NCBI RefSeq assembly: GCF_039555335.1 | Contig: NC_092628.1 | Coordinates: 77,254,713 to 77,318,712 of the forward strand | DNA: 64,000 nucleotides | Direction of reading: 5' to 3' | From: Amphiura filiformis | Taxonomy: Eukaryota; Echinodermata; Ophiuroidea; Amphilepidida; Amphiuridae | In this document: positions 61,901 through 64,000 of the stretch, piece by piece | Numbering within the stretch: position 1 is the first letter of the stretch | How the letters are laid out: the number at the start of each line of letters is the position of its first letter | The notes under the pieces: model-generated | Told to the model about the DNA's origin: nothing | Database searches by the model: none | What the model saw: only the letters and a program-made list of their open reading frames with translations | Position numbers and translations under genes: made by a program

Positions 61901-63744
61901 GTACAGATATTGTAATGGATGTGGGGAAGAGTCTAAATCCTGCTTTGGATATTGGACAGGTGAATGAGTGATTTCAATTTCATTATTTTTAATCTATAAC
62001 CTGCACTATTCATTGTTCAAACCCACGCAATGTGATTTGTCTAAACATAAACGCAGTAAAGTGTGATACATTCTATGCATTTTTCTACGATACATGCGCA
62101 ATTTTGCACGATACGCGTTGTCACTTATACTGTGGATATGTATGCACTCTACCTTGATGTAAACAACATTTAATATAGTCATGATATTGGGCAAACTGCC
62201 GTAGACACATTATTTGGGTGTAAAAATAACATTCACAAAATAGTGTATAGAGTTTTCTTATAATTGGGCCCTTCCAGCCGTTGATGGCTCAATCATGACT
62301 GCTTGTTTGCGTCCAGGCCCTGTTTGCGTCCTTTGCTATGCAGTGTCGAGCTTTTACTACGCGCACGAAAGCCAGTTGTCTATGTGCTCGTTAACTCGTT
62401 TGTGGCAAATTAGGACAGTATTAGCGATGCCAGGCTACACAATCCCCGGACACAATCGTCCTCGCTTTCAGTTTTCAGGCTACATAATCGTCCTCGCTTT
62501 CAGTTTTCCGCTTCGTTAATTCCGGCCAGATTGGGGTATCGAGTATGATGGGAAGGGGTGCACAAGTCGTTTTTCGGCGATTTTCCGATGGGATTTCCTA
62601 TATTTTGCAATCGGTTGGACGCTATAATGCTACGCCACTGCTCCTACTCTACAGTGATTGGTCAATAAGGGCAGGTGAACATCTAAAGTTGATAAAAAGG
62701 GCAAAAATATATGGCAAGTTTAAACAAAGACCTTCAAACCGTAAAATTGCTATGTCATCCTAGTGATGTACTACAAGTTCAGTTTTGCTATGTGCACCCG
62801 AGAATTTGAAAGTGAATCCATATTCACAGTTAACAGACATGTCGGACCACCAAACTAATGCAAAATACAAGATTCTTATTCAAATATTGGCGTACTTTAA
62901 GTATCTAGCGCGTATTTCTGTAAGGTCAGCCCCACCGGCACCAGATGACAATCACTTGATGGCGCAAGCGTACTATGCGTGTCTTTTACTTTTACCAATA
63001 ATATTATCATAATAATGTTTTACAGATTGAAGGTGCTTTCATGATGGGATATGGCTATTTCATGCTTGAGGAGCTTCTGTGGGACAAAGATGGGACACTT
63101 ATCACCAACGGACCATACAACTACAAGATTCCATGTGTGCGAGACATACCCGCTGAATTCAACATCACATTACTGCGAAACTGTCCTAATGCTAGAGCCG
63201 TTTATTCCTCAAAGGTAGGGGCCTATGTGTATTATATAGGCTATATGAAAGGGCGATGGAGTATCACTTATGGATGACTGTATGTTCAAACTTGGAAAAC
63301 TATGAGAAACAAAATTTTTCTGTAGTAGTTGATGACAAACCCCAGTGTTGACTGCTGGTATTCATAATGTAGGCCTATTATACCTTCAAATTCAGCAGCC
63401 GAACTTCTCTGAGCATAAAAGAACGTACATAAGTTCTTCATGTAACAGAGTTTGTCTTCATTAGCATCATTATGTATACATTACCCACTTGCACCTGTTT
63501 CAAGCTCTAGGACAATGATGTTTTCTGCTCAAACCTTGTAACCACACTTCGACTTAACATTGTTTTCCAGGGCATAGGTGAACCTTCTTTATGTCTTGCA
63601 AGCTCTGTACATTTTGCCATCCAAGATGCCATTCAATCTGCCAGAGCTGATGGAGGGAAGTCAGACGTGTTCACATTGGAAACCCCAGCAACTGCTGAGA
63701 GGATACACAAGGCCTGCGGAGAACTCAATTTTACAAAAGTGTAA
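21988..63744 (+). CDS. Aldehyde oxidase / xanthine dehydrogenase-family molybdo-flavoenzyme, 31 coding exons
   Basis: The joined exons are listed one by one below. They total 3960 nt (1319 residues), every junction keeps phase, and no internal stop appears. Order of parts: plant-type 2Fe-2S domain (Cys48, 53, 56, 78), helical 2Fe-2S domain (Cys118, 121, 153, 155), FAD domain (about 215-520), linker, and molybdopterin domain (about 560-1319). Enzymes of this family are cytosolic homodimers that oxidise purines or aldehydes by hydroxylation at the molybdenum, passing electrons through the iron-sulfur clusters to FAD and then NAD+ or oxygen. Conserved molybdenum-site residues are Gln770, Arg915, Phe917 and catalytic Glu1266. 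Against bovine xanthine dehydrogenase, Glu802 is Ser805 and Arg880 is Lys883, both essential for purine binding, and the second substrate-stacking Phe (1009) appears to be Asn. So xanthine is unlikely to be the substrate; aldehyde oxidase-like is the better name. The tail is about 20 residues shorter than in vertebrates. Confidence 0.93.
22276..22500. mobile_element. Diverged copy of the GCGGTGCGGTGC MITE
   Basis: The core attactttgcggtgcggtgc and aactgcaaaatactgcattgc matches the full element at 23955-24173, but the terminal repeats are missing. In oxidase intron 1. Confidence 0.7.
23014..23265. mobile_element. MITE with AAGAAATAAAGGTTCTA ends
   Basis: Left ttaagaaataaaggttcta and right tagaacctttatttctaag are inverted repeats. 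Inside, ggttct / agaacc words repeat in both directions. In oxidase intron 1. Confidence 0.85.
23955..24173. mobile_element. MITE with AAGGTCCGTTCATACTACGC ends, near TTAA
   Basis: About 219 bp with inverted ends of about 25 bp (one mismatch). TTAA occurs at both borders, which would suit a piggyBac-type target site, although the two borders differ by one base. In oxidase intron 1. Confidence 0.85.
24647..24704 (+). CDS. Oxidase exon 2
   Basis: Acceptor ctttacccag; codes [19 protein letters not shown] plus one base. The donor T|gtatcc is weak but needed for phase. It corresponds to the stretch before the first cluster loop. Confidence 0.8.
25321..25640. repeat. Degenerate repeat of GGTGTYATGGTGGGTTAAG-like units
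   Basis: Words such as gggtgtcatggtgggtta and gtgttaagaa recur about a dozen times with variable spacing in oxidase intron 2. Confidence 0.6.
25818..25914 (+). CDS. Oxidase exon 3 (2Fe-2S cysteine loop)
   Basis: Acceptor ctgatag, 13 nt upstream of a tempting ttacag; only the first restores LQLTGCKIG in frame. Holds Cys48, Cys53 and Cys56 of the plant-type cluster, plus an extra Cys44 where relatives have Thr. Confidence 0.85.
26093..26210. mobile_element. Short element with CAGTGGCGGCACCAGGA end
   Basis: Left cagtggcggcaccagg and right gtcgccagcaccactg are imperfect inverted repeats; same family as 12580-12786. Confidence 0.65.
26298..26395. repeat. Dispersed repeat, first copy
   Basis: The segment with gaagctggtccattttcaca, gaatgtgaggcggg and gccgcagatggaatga matches the minus strand of 42505-42590. 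Probably fragments of a retroelement; family unknown. Confidence 0.6.
26789..26897 (+). CDS. Oxidase exon 4
   Basis: Codes [12 protein letters not shown] with Cys78, the fourth ligand of the first cluster, then [17 protein letters not shown]. Acceptor tccaccag, donor CAG|gtatag. Confidence 0.93.
27409..27489. mobile_element. MITE with ACCCAGTGGGCACA ends, short form
   Basis: 81 bp, almost fully palindromic: ACCCAGTGGGCACA ... gttgtatcaacgttgatacaac ... tgtgcccactgggt. Family members at 33833 and 46290. In oxidase intron 4. Confidence 0.85.
27692..27880 (+). CDS. Oxidase exon 5 (second 2Fe-2S domain)
   Basis: Codes [20 protein letters not shown] and [19 protein letters not shown]. The four cysteines (118, 121, 153, 155) bind the helical-domain cluster. 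63 codons, phase 0 at both ends. Confidence 0.96.
28283..28342 (+). CDS. Oxidase exon 6
   Basis: 20 codons, [20 protein letters not shown], a Cys-rich linker after the second cluster. Acceptor gtatttcag, donor ATG|gtaaga. Confidence 0.88.
28673..28750 (+). CDS. Oxidase exon 7
   Basis: 26 codons ending [11 protein letters not shown], the family motif (DPTQEPIFPPEL) that leads into the FAD domain. Donor TTG|gtaagt. Confidence 0.93.
29026..29170 (+). CDS. Oxidase exon 8 (start of FAD domain)
   Basis: Codes [20 protein letters not shown] and [16 protein letters not shown], the FAD-binding loop where relatives have LVVGNTEIG. Ends in phase 1. Confidence 0.93.
29175..30385. other. Oxidase intron 8
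   Basis: 1.2 kb; a decayed tRNA-like stretch on the minus strand near 29430-29490 (B-box-like ggtcgattctt). Nothing else recognised. Confidence 0.4.
30393..30548 (+). CDS. Oxidase exon 9 (FAD domain)
   Basis: Codes the [20 protein letters not shown] segment and [15 protein letters not shown]. Acceptor ctaccgcag, donor CAA|gtaagt, phase 1. Confidence 0.9.
31393..31475 (-). mobile_element. tRNA-like sequence (SINE head)
   Basis: The minus strand reads gttggtctagtggtc (A-box-like) and gagatcgattcccacc (B-box-like), followed by an AATTTTTTTT tail. In oxidase intron 9. Confidence 0.5.
31748..31821 (+). mobile_element. tRNA-like sequence with a (TTTA)n tail
   Basis: The A box (tagctcaatggtagagc) and B box (ggttcgagtcc) are near perfect. 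The 5' gctgtca and 3' tgccagc pair at six of seven positions. The anticodon stem is poorly paired (a GCT anticodon is possible), so it is more likely a tRNA pseudogene or SINE head than a working tRNA-Ser. A (TTTA)n tract follows about 50 bp later. Confidence 0.5.
31874..31953. repeat. (TTTA)n microsatellite
   Basis: About 20 copies of TTTA downstream of the tRNA-like sequence. Confidence 0.95.
32244..32407. repeat. Interstitial telomeric tract (TTAGGG)n
   Basis: About 160 bp of TTAGGG units on the plus strand with GGGGTTAG, GGGTCTTAG and GGGTAAGG variants. It lies inside oxidase intron 9, far from any chromosome end as seen here. Confidence 0.95.
32510..32577 (+). mobile_element. tRNA-like sequence
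   Basis: Contains tgtgggttcgaaccccag (a perfect T-arm with B box) and gtaggcattagactatgga upstream. The 5' acceptor half does not pair with the 3' end, so it is a remnant. Confidence 0.45.
33110..33174 (+). CDS. Oxidase exon 10 (FAD domain)
   Basis: Acceptor gtaatgag with a pyrimidine tract upstream; codes [23 protein letters not shown] nearer acceptor at 33129 would break phase. The CQIRNVA end matches the family AGxQIRNxA before the GG-loop. Confidence 0.78.
33543..33630. mobile_element. Partial MITE with CCCAGCAAACACA end
   Basis: The left end and about 70 bp of AACGTTTTC/AAAACATT text; the right end is missing. Confidence 0.65.
33833..34105. mobile_element. MITE with ACCCAGTGGGCACA end, expanded interior
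   Basis: The left end as at 27409, then several rounds of GTTGAAATCAGGTTGAAA and TTTCAACCTGATTTCAAC in both directions around GTTGATACAACG cores. Confidence 0.8.
34408..34668. mobile_element. MITE with CACAAACACTTGTTAGGGGG ends
   Basis: The left arm (cacaaacacttgttaggggg, 34409) is mirrored on the right (ccccctaacaagtgtttgtg, about 34646-34666) over about 32 bp with the adjoining gctgatgcaaaa. Confidence 0.85.
34720..34870. repeat. GC-rich repeat related to 45888-46165
   Basis: cggcacccatacgcgggagg and caaccgggtgtgg are the inverse of the text near 46085-46120. Confidence 0.65.
34978..35262. repeat. Minisatellite of about 30 bp, left part
   Basis: Units of the type gtacgcacgcgcgttcgcaa plus gtgtttgcgg. 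Purine and pyrimidine alternate over long stretches (acgcatgcgcgtgcgca). The array is split by the element at 35265-36315. Confidence 0.9.
35265..36315. mobile_element. TA-flanked element with GGGGAAGGTGGGGCATAACG ends, inserted in the minisatellite
   Basis: The 1051 bp element has about 22 bp inverted ends. TA lies on both sides (35263-35264 and 36316-36317), and removing it with one TA restores a minisatellite unit. Several internal ggggcaaaacggaac copies occur in both orientations. No transposase frame; the TA target suggests mobilisation by a Tc1/mariner-like enzyme (inference). Confidence 0.88.
36317..36790. repeat. Minisatellite of about 30 bp, right part
   Basis: Same unit as 34978-35262, continuing for about 15 more copies. 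Confidence 0.9.
37503..37740. mobile_element. Element with CAGGCCCGTAG ends
   Basis: Left caggcccgtagtctgg, right ctggctacgggcctg; a G-rich interior with tttggac repeats. No coding capacity. Confidence 0.7.
37930..38710. repeat. Tandem array of about 115-130 bp units carrying GGTCAAAGGTCA
   Basis: Each unit holds ctcaaactcggtgacaaca, catgaccagggg and caggtcaaaggtca or a close variant. About six units, diverged. Confidence 0.85.
38893..40147. mobile_element. Foldback element with long inverted arms
   Basis: The left arm from 38893 (gatagtccagtcaa, accactaattgcaacagaat) is mirrored at 39840-40147 over roughly 300 bp. The left arm holds a 320 bp tandem duplication (38994-39313 and 39314-39636) that the right arm lacks. 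No coding frame. Confidence 0.85.
40915..41425. mobile_element. Palindromic MITE of about 500 bp, worn copy
   Basis: Homologous to 44056-44560: gggacctgagagcatatcag, agtgtatgtagctggga and its mirror. The right end is degraded. Confidence 0.75.
42505..42590. repeat. Dispersed repeat, second copy (inverted)
   Basis: Reverse complement of 26298-26395. Confidence 0.6.
43395..43550. mobile_element. Hairpin MITE
   Basis: Arms attatcaagcacgaatcac and gtgattcgtgcttgattatt, with outer matching taagaaaata / tattttctaa and ttatgcc / ggcatgatg. Confidence 0.8.
44056..44560. mobile_element. Palindromic MITE of about 500 bp, intact copy
   Basis: Ends tgtgggacattagagcacat and atgtgctctcatgtcccaca are inverted and extend inwards over roughly 200 bp each (cagacatatcgaattgcatt, cttttggggaaaaa). 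Confidence 0.9.
44595..44760. mobile_element. MITE with TGTTCTAAAGACACAAAA ends
   Basis: Left tgttctaaagacacaaaa, right ttttgtgtctttagaaca, 166 bp, AT-rich interior. Confidence 0.85.
45068..45172. mobile_element. Partial MITE with TTTGTGTTTGCTGGG end
   Basis: Right end and about 90 bp of interior of the CCCAGCAAACACA family. Confidence 0.7.
45440..45880. repeat. Minisatellite of TTTTTGGTCAAAAATGTGA
   Basis: About 24 copies of an 18-19 bp unit with small variants; a short seed of it is at 42585-42620. The plus-strand frame reading FGQK/CDFxSKM is an artefact. Confidence 0.9.
45888..46165. repeat. GC-rich tandem repeat of about 65-70 bp
   Basis: About three diverged units containing gccgactgcaccggccctc and cacacccggt, in a window that is otherwise AT-rich. 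It keeps open frames on both strands, which look like products of the repeat. Confidence 0.75.
46290..46508. mobile_element. MITE with TGTGCCCACTGGG end
   Basis: Right end of the ACCCAGTGGGCACA family preceded by many caggttgaaat / atttcaacctg words. Ends about 110 bp before oxidase exon 11. Confidence 0.75.
46619..46715 (+). CDS. Oxidase exon 11 (FAD domain GG-loop)
   Basis: Codes [19 protein letters not shown] and [12 protein letters not shown], the pyrophosphate-contacting loop. It is separated from exon 10 by a 13.4 kb intron filled with repeats. Confidence 0.93.
46890..47205 (+). pseudogene. Dead LINE fragment (end of reverse transcriptase frame)
   Basis: The frame contains [19 protein letters not shown] followed by [11 protein letters not shown], wording typical of the C-terminal tail of CR1/Jockey/RTE-like reverse transcriptases (usually ...GDRAFSVAAPKLWNSLP). 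It goes out of frame straight after. In oxidase intron 11. Confidence 0.55.
47275..47381 (+). CDS. Oxidase exon 12 (FAD domain)
   Basis: Codes [19 protein letters not shown], matching the LLSPEEILLSIEIP segment. Acceptor cgatatag, donor ATG|gtaagt. Confidence 0.92.
47696..47883 (+). CDS. Oxidase exon 13 (FAD domain, C-terminal part)
   Basis: Codes [20 protein letters not shown] and [20 protein letters not shown], the CO-dehydrogenase flavoprotein C-terminal fold. Relatives have QASRREDDIA where this has [11 protein letters not shown]. Confidence 0.93.
48588..48753 (+). CDS. Oxidase exon 14
   Basis: Codes a helical segment ending [20 protein letters not shown], matching the family YRxTLxxSFFFKFYLxVL motif at the end of the FAD domain. 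Confidence 0.92.
49074..49157 (+). CDS. Oxidase exon 15 (linker)
   Basis: 28 codons ending [10 protein letters not shown], the linker to the molybdopterin domain. Followed by the intron with the 2 kb foldback element. Confidence 0.9.
49375..51390. mobile_element. 2.0 kb foldback element whose arms are minisatellites
   Basis: The two arms, about 480 bp each (49375-49860 and 50920-51390), are inverted copies. From outside in: ATGGCAAGCCACATCATTCA, then 7 (left) or 6 (right) copies of a 21 bp unit with gctatactggtcgag, then 5 copies of a 22-23 bp unit with cgccgaacggcgag, then gacgtcgatctaaaat and non-repeated arm. The centre (49860-50920) has no transposase frame but holds a further hairpin at 50765-50852. 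It resembles the layout of sea urchin TU and fly FB foldback elements. In oxidase intron 15. Confidence 0.9.
50765..50852. mobile_element. Hairpin inside the foldback centre
   Basis: Arms ggggttcatgaggatttcgg-gcatgatcg and its mirror around a 27 bp loop. Confidence 0.8.
51824..51980 (+). CDS. Oxidase exon 16 (start of molybdopterin domain)
   Basis: The 3' part is certain: [19 protein letters not shown] then [10 protein letters not shown], donor CAAG|gtaaga. The 5' edge is less sure. The only acceptor that keeps phase is ctgag at 51823, which adds [10 protein letters not shown], a hydrophobic stretch not seen in relatives. The 3' part of this exon is repeated downstream (51876-52395). Confidence 0.8.
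51876..52395 (+). repeat. Tandem array derived from the 3' end of oxidase exon 16
   Basis: Unit of about 110 bp: atcagcctgacattgactca, ggacgtcccattgtacatcg, acttctggtgaagctgta, ccaccggtacaag then gtaag. Unit 1 is the coding end of exon 16. Units 2-5 (starting about 51984, 52097, 52203 and 52315) are non-coding copies; the last is truncated. Donor-like sites recur at 52094 (weak), 52200 and 52312. Confidence 0.92.
52466..52517 (+). CDS. Oxidase exon 17
   Basis: Codes [16 protein letters not shown], equivalent to the family strand LxLxxVxSxRAHAKI. Acceptor ttggtacag, donor TTTT|gtaagt. Confidence 0.9.
53139..53259 (+). CDS. Oxidase exon 18
   Basis: Codes [18 protein letters not shown] and [10 protein letters not shown], matching the VPGFVxFxxADDVPGxN segment. 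Confidence 0.93.
54215..54334 (+). CDS. Oxidase exon 19
   Basis: 40 codons: [19 protein letters not shown] through [13 protein letters not shown], a highly conserved block of the molybdopterin domain. Confidence 0.96.
54613..54834 (+). CDS. Oxidase exon 20
   Basis: 74 codons with [20 protein letters not shown] and CIQNVNGVQ. Gln770 in the second motif corresponds to the Gln that hydrogen-bonds the apical molybdenum oxo ligand. Confidence 0.96.
55161..55291 (+). CDS. Oxidase exon 21 (molybdopterin loop)
   Basis: Codes [25 protein letters not shown] is the cofactor-binding loop. The following residue is Ser805, where xanthine dehydrogenases have the substrate-binding Glu. Confidence 0.95.
55813..55990 (+). 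CDS. Oxidase exon 22
   Basis: Codes [20 protein letters not shown] then [15 protein letters not shown] and [10 protein letters not shown]. Matches VRCMLDRxEDMLITGGRH; here the second Gly of GGR is His. Confidence 0.94.
56691..56882 (+). CDS. Oxidase exon 23
   Basis: Begins [11 protein letters not shown], placing Lys883 where xanthine dehydrogenases have the substrate Arg. [16 protein letters not shown] keeps Arg915 and Phe917 of the active site, but the usual FRGFG is ARAFG. Confidence 0.93.
57481..57632 (+). CDS. Oxidase exon 24
   Basis: Codes [17 protein letters not shown] and [20 protein letters not shown], matching family text around RCWxECLxxSxYxxR. Confidence 0.93.
58298..58379 (+). 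CDS. Oxidase exon 25
   Basis: Codes [18 protein letters not shown] and NFPEFMHQ. The second substrate-stacking Phe of xanthine dehydrogenase (GISFT) appears as VGNFP, shifted or lost. Confidence 0.92.
58455..59135. mobile_element. MITE with CCCAGCAAACACA ends, full copy plus partial second copy
   Basis: 58455-58879 has both ends. 58880-59135 continues with similar text and a second right end (tttgtgtttgctggg), so either a nested copy or a 1.5-unit duplication. In oxidase intron 25. Confidence 0.85.
59293..59517 (+). CDS. Oxidase exon 26
   Basis: 75 codons: [33 protein letters not shown] and the [14 protein letters not shown] loop. The HGGxExGQGxHTKM motif binds molybdopterin. Wording is closer to aldehyde oxidases (IYLDGSV). 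Confidence 0.96.
59529..59592. repeat. Hairpin next to the exon 26 donor
   Basis: tccatcaagatgatttcaat-gttaaat is mirrored by atttaac-attgaaaacatcttgatgga around a 10 bp loop, starting 11 nt after the splice site. Confidence 0.8.
60308..60382 (+). CDS. Oxidase exon 27
   Basis: 25 codons: [20 protein letters not shown] through NFADW, matching LEPxxxxNPxGxWxDW. Confidence 0.94.
61026..61078 (+). CDS. Oxidase exon 28
   Basis: 17 codons plus two bases: [17 protein letters not shown], matching the family AYxxxVxLSAxGFY. Acceptor ctctacag, donor CA|gtgaga. Confidence 0.92.
61238..61702. repeat. Recent 230 bp tandem duplication in oxidase intron 28
   Basis: 61238-61467 and 61473-61702 are nearly identical (I saw one difference, tttaagcaaa versus tttaatcaaa), separated by gccaa. 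Confidence 0.92.
61779..61959 (+). CDS. Oxidase exon 29
   Basis: Codes [18 protein letters not shown] then [20 protein letters not shown], the most conserved block of the family. Confidence 0.97.
63026..63214 (+). CDS. Oxidase exon 30
   Basis: 63 codons: [38 protein letters not shown] and ARAVYSSK. Phase 0 at both ends. Confidence 0.96.
63571..63744 (+). CDS. Oxidase exon 31 (catalytic Glu and stop)
   Basis: Begins [20 protein letters not shown]; Glu1266 is the catalytic base. Then [20 protein letters not shown] and stop TAA at 63742-63744. Confidence 0.96.
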   Translation, partial: GIGEPSLCLASSVHFAIQDAIQSARADGGKSDVFTLETPATAERIHKACGELNFTKV

Positions 63745-63802
63745 CTTCAAAATGATGATGTAACCTCAGACATAGTATCTAGCAAGAACTATATATTTAA
63801 GA

Positions 63803-63808
63803 AATAAA
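63803..63808 (+). terminator. Polyadenylation signal of the oxidase gene
   Basis: AATAAA 59 nt after the stop codon, in gaaataaagg, with T-rich DNA some way downstream. Confidence 0.6.
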
Positions 63809-64000
63809 GGTTAATGCATTATCCTTTACATCCAAAAAATATGTCCGACGCAGTAAAAATGTAAATAATGGGTGAGGCGCAGTTCATTATTTAAACGTTT
63901 TTACTGCCAATGACACATTATTTGGGTGTAAAAGACAATGCTGCATCCTTTATTCTATTCTATTACCACAAAATAGTGCGATTTAAAGAGAAAATATCGC

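Overview
The window looks like nuclear DNA of a marine invertebrate deuterostome, most likely an echinoderm. The evidence is split genes with GT-AG introns, deuterostome-style TTAGGG repeats, many short inverted-repeat transposons and tRNA-derived SINEs, and frequent TAGGCCTA-type words. The species cannot be named from the sequence, and the phylum is an inference.

Left third (1-15600), minus strand: a cluster of Golgi-type glycosyltransferases of the nucleotide-diphospho-sugar transferase family (PF03407 type, DxD motif). One gene can be rebuilt completely: a short start exon (14310-14291), a membrane-anchor exon (12990-12926) and a catalytic exon (9684-8663), giving 368 residues. A second catalytic exon (6787-4350) carries a very long Lys/Asn/Ser/Thr-rich stem. 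It begins in the same phase and would give 840 residues if spliced to the same two 5' exons, so it is either an alternative last exon or a tandem paralogue whose own 5' exons I could not find. At 615-540 lies another start-plus-anchor exon of the same design, whose catalytic part would lie beyond the left edge.

Middle (15600-21900): no convincing gene. It holds a 1.6 kb GGTAA pentanucleotide array with a G-run at its edge, hairpin elements and tRNA-like repeats.

Right two thirds (21988-63744), plus strand: one large molybdo-flavoenzyme gene of the xanthine dehydrogenase/aldehyde oxidase family. I could trace 31 coding exons. All phases agree, and the total is 3960 nt (1319 residues plus stop), close to the family length of about 1330. 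All eight 2Fe-2S cysteines and the catalytic glutamate are present. The two residues that fix xanthine/hypoxanthine in true xanthine dehydrogenases are replaced (Ser805, Lys883), so this is an aldehyde-oxidase-like enzyme or a divergent paralogue.

Its introns are a museum of mobile DNA: a 2.0 kb foldback element whose arms are two minisatellites, a 1.25 kb foldback with an internal tandem duplication, a 1.05 kb TA-flanked element inserted inside a minisatellite, an interstitial telomeric tract, several MITE families, a dead LINE fragment, and a tandem array grown from the 3' end of exon 16. Coordinates of exons come from reading splice sites and matching the known protein family by eye; no alignment or expression data were available.
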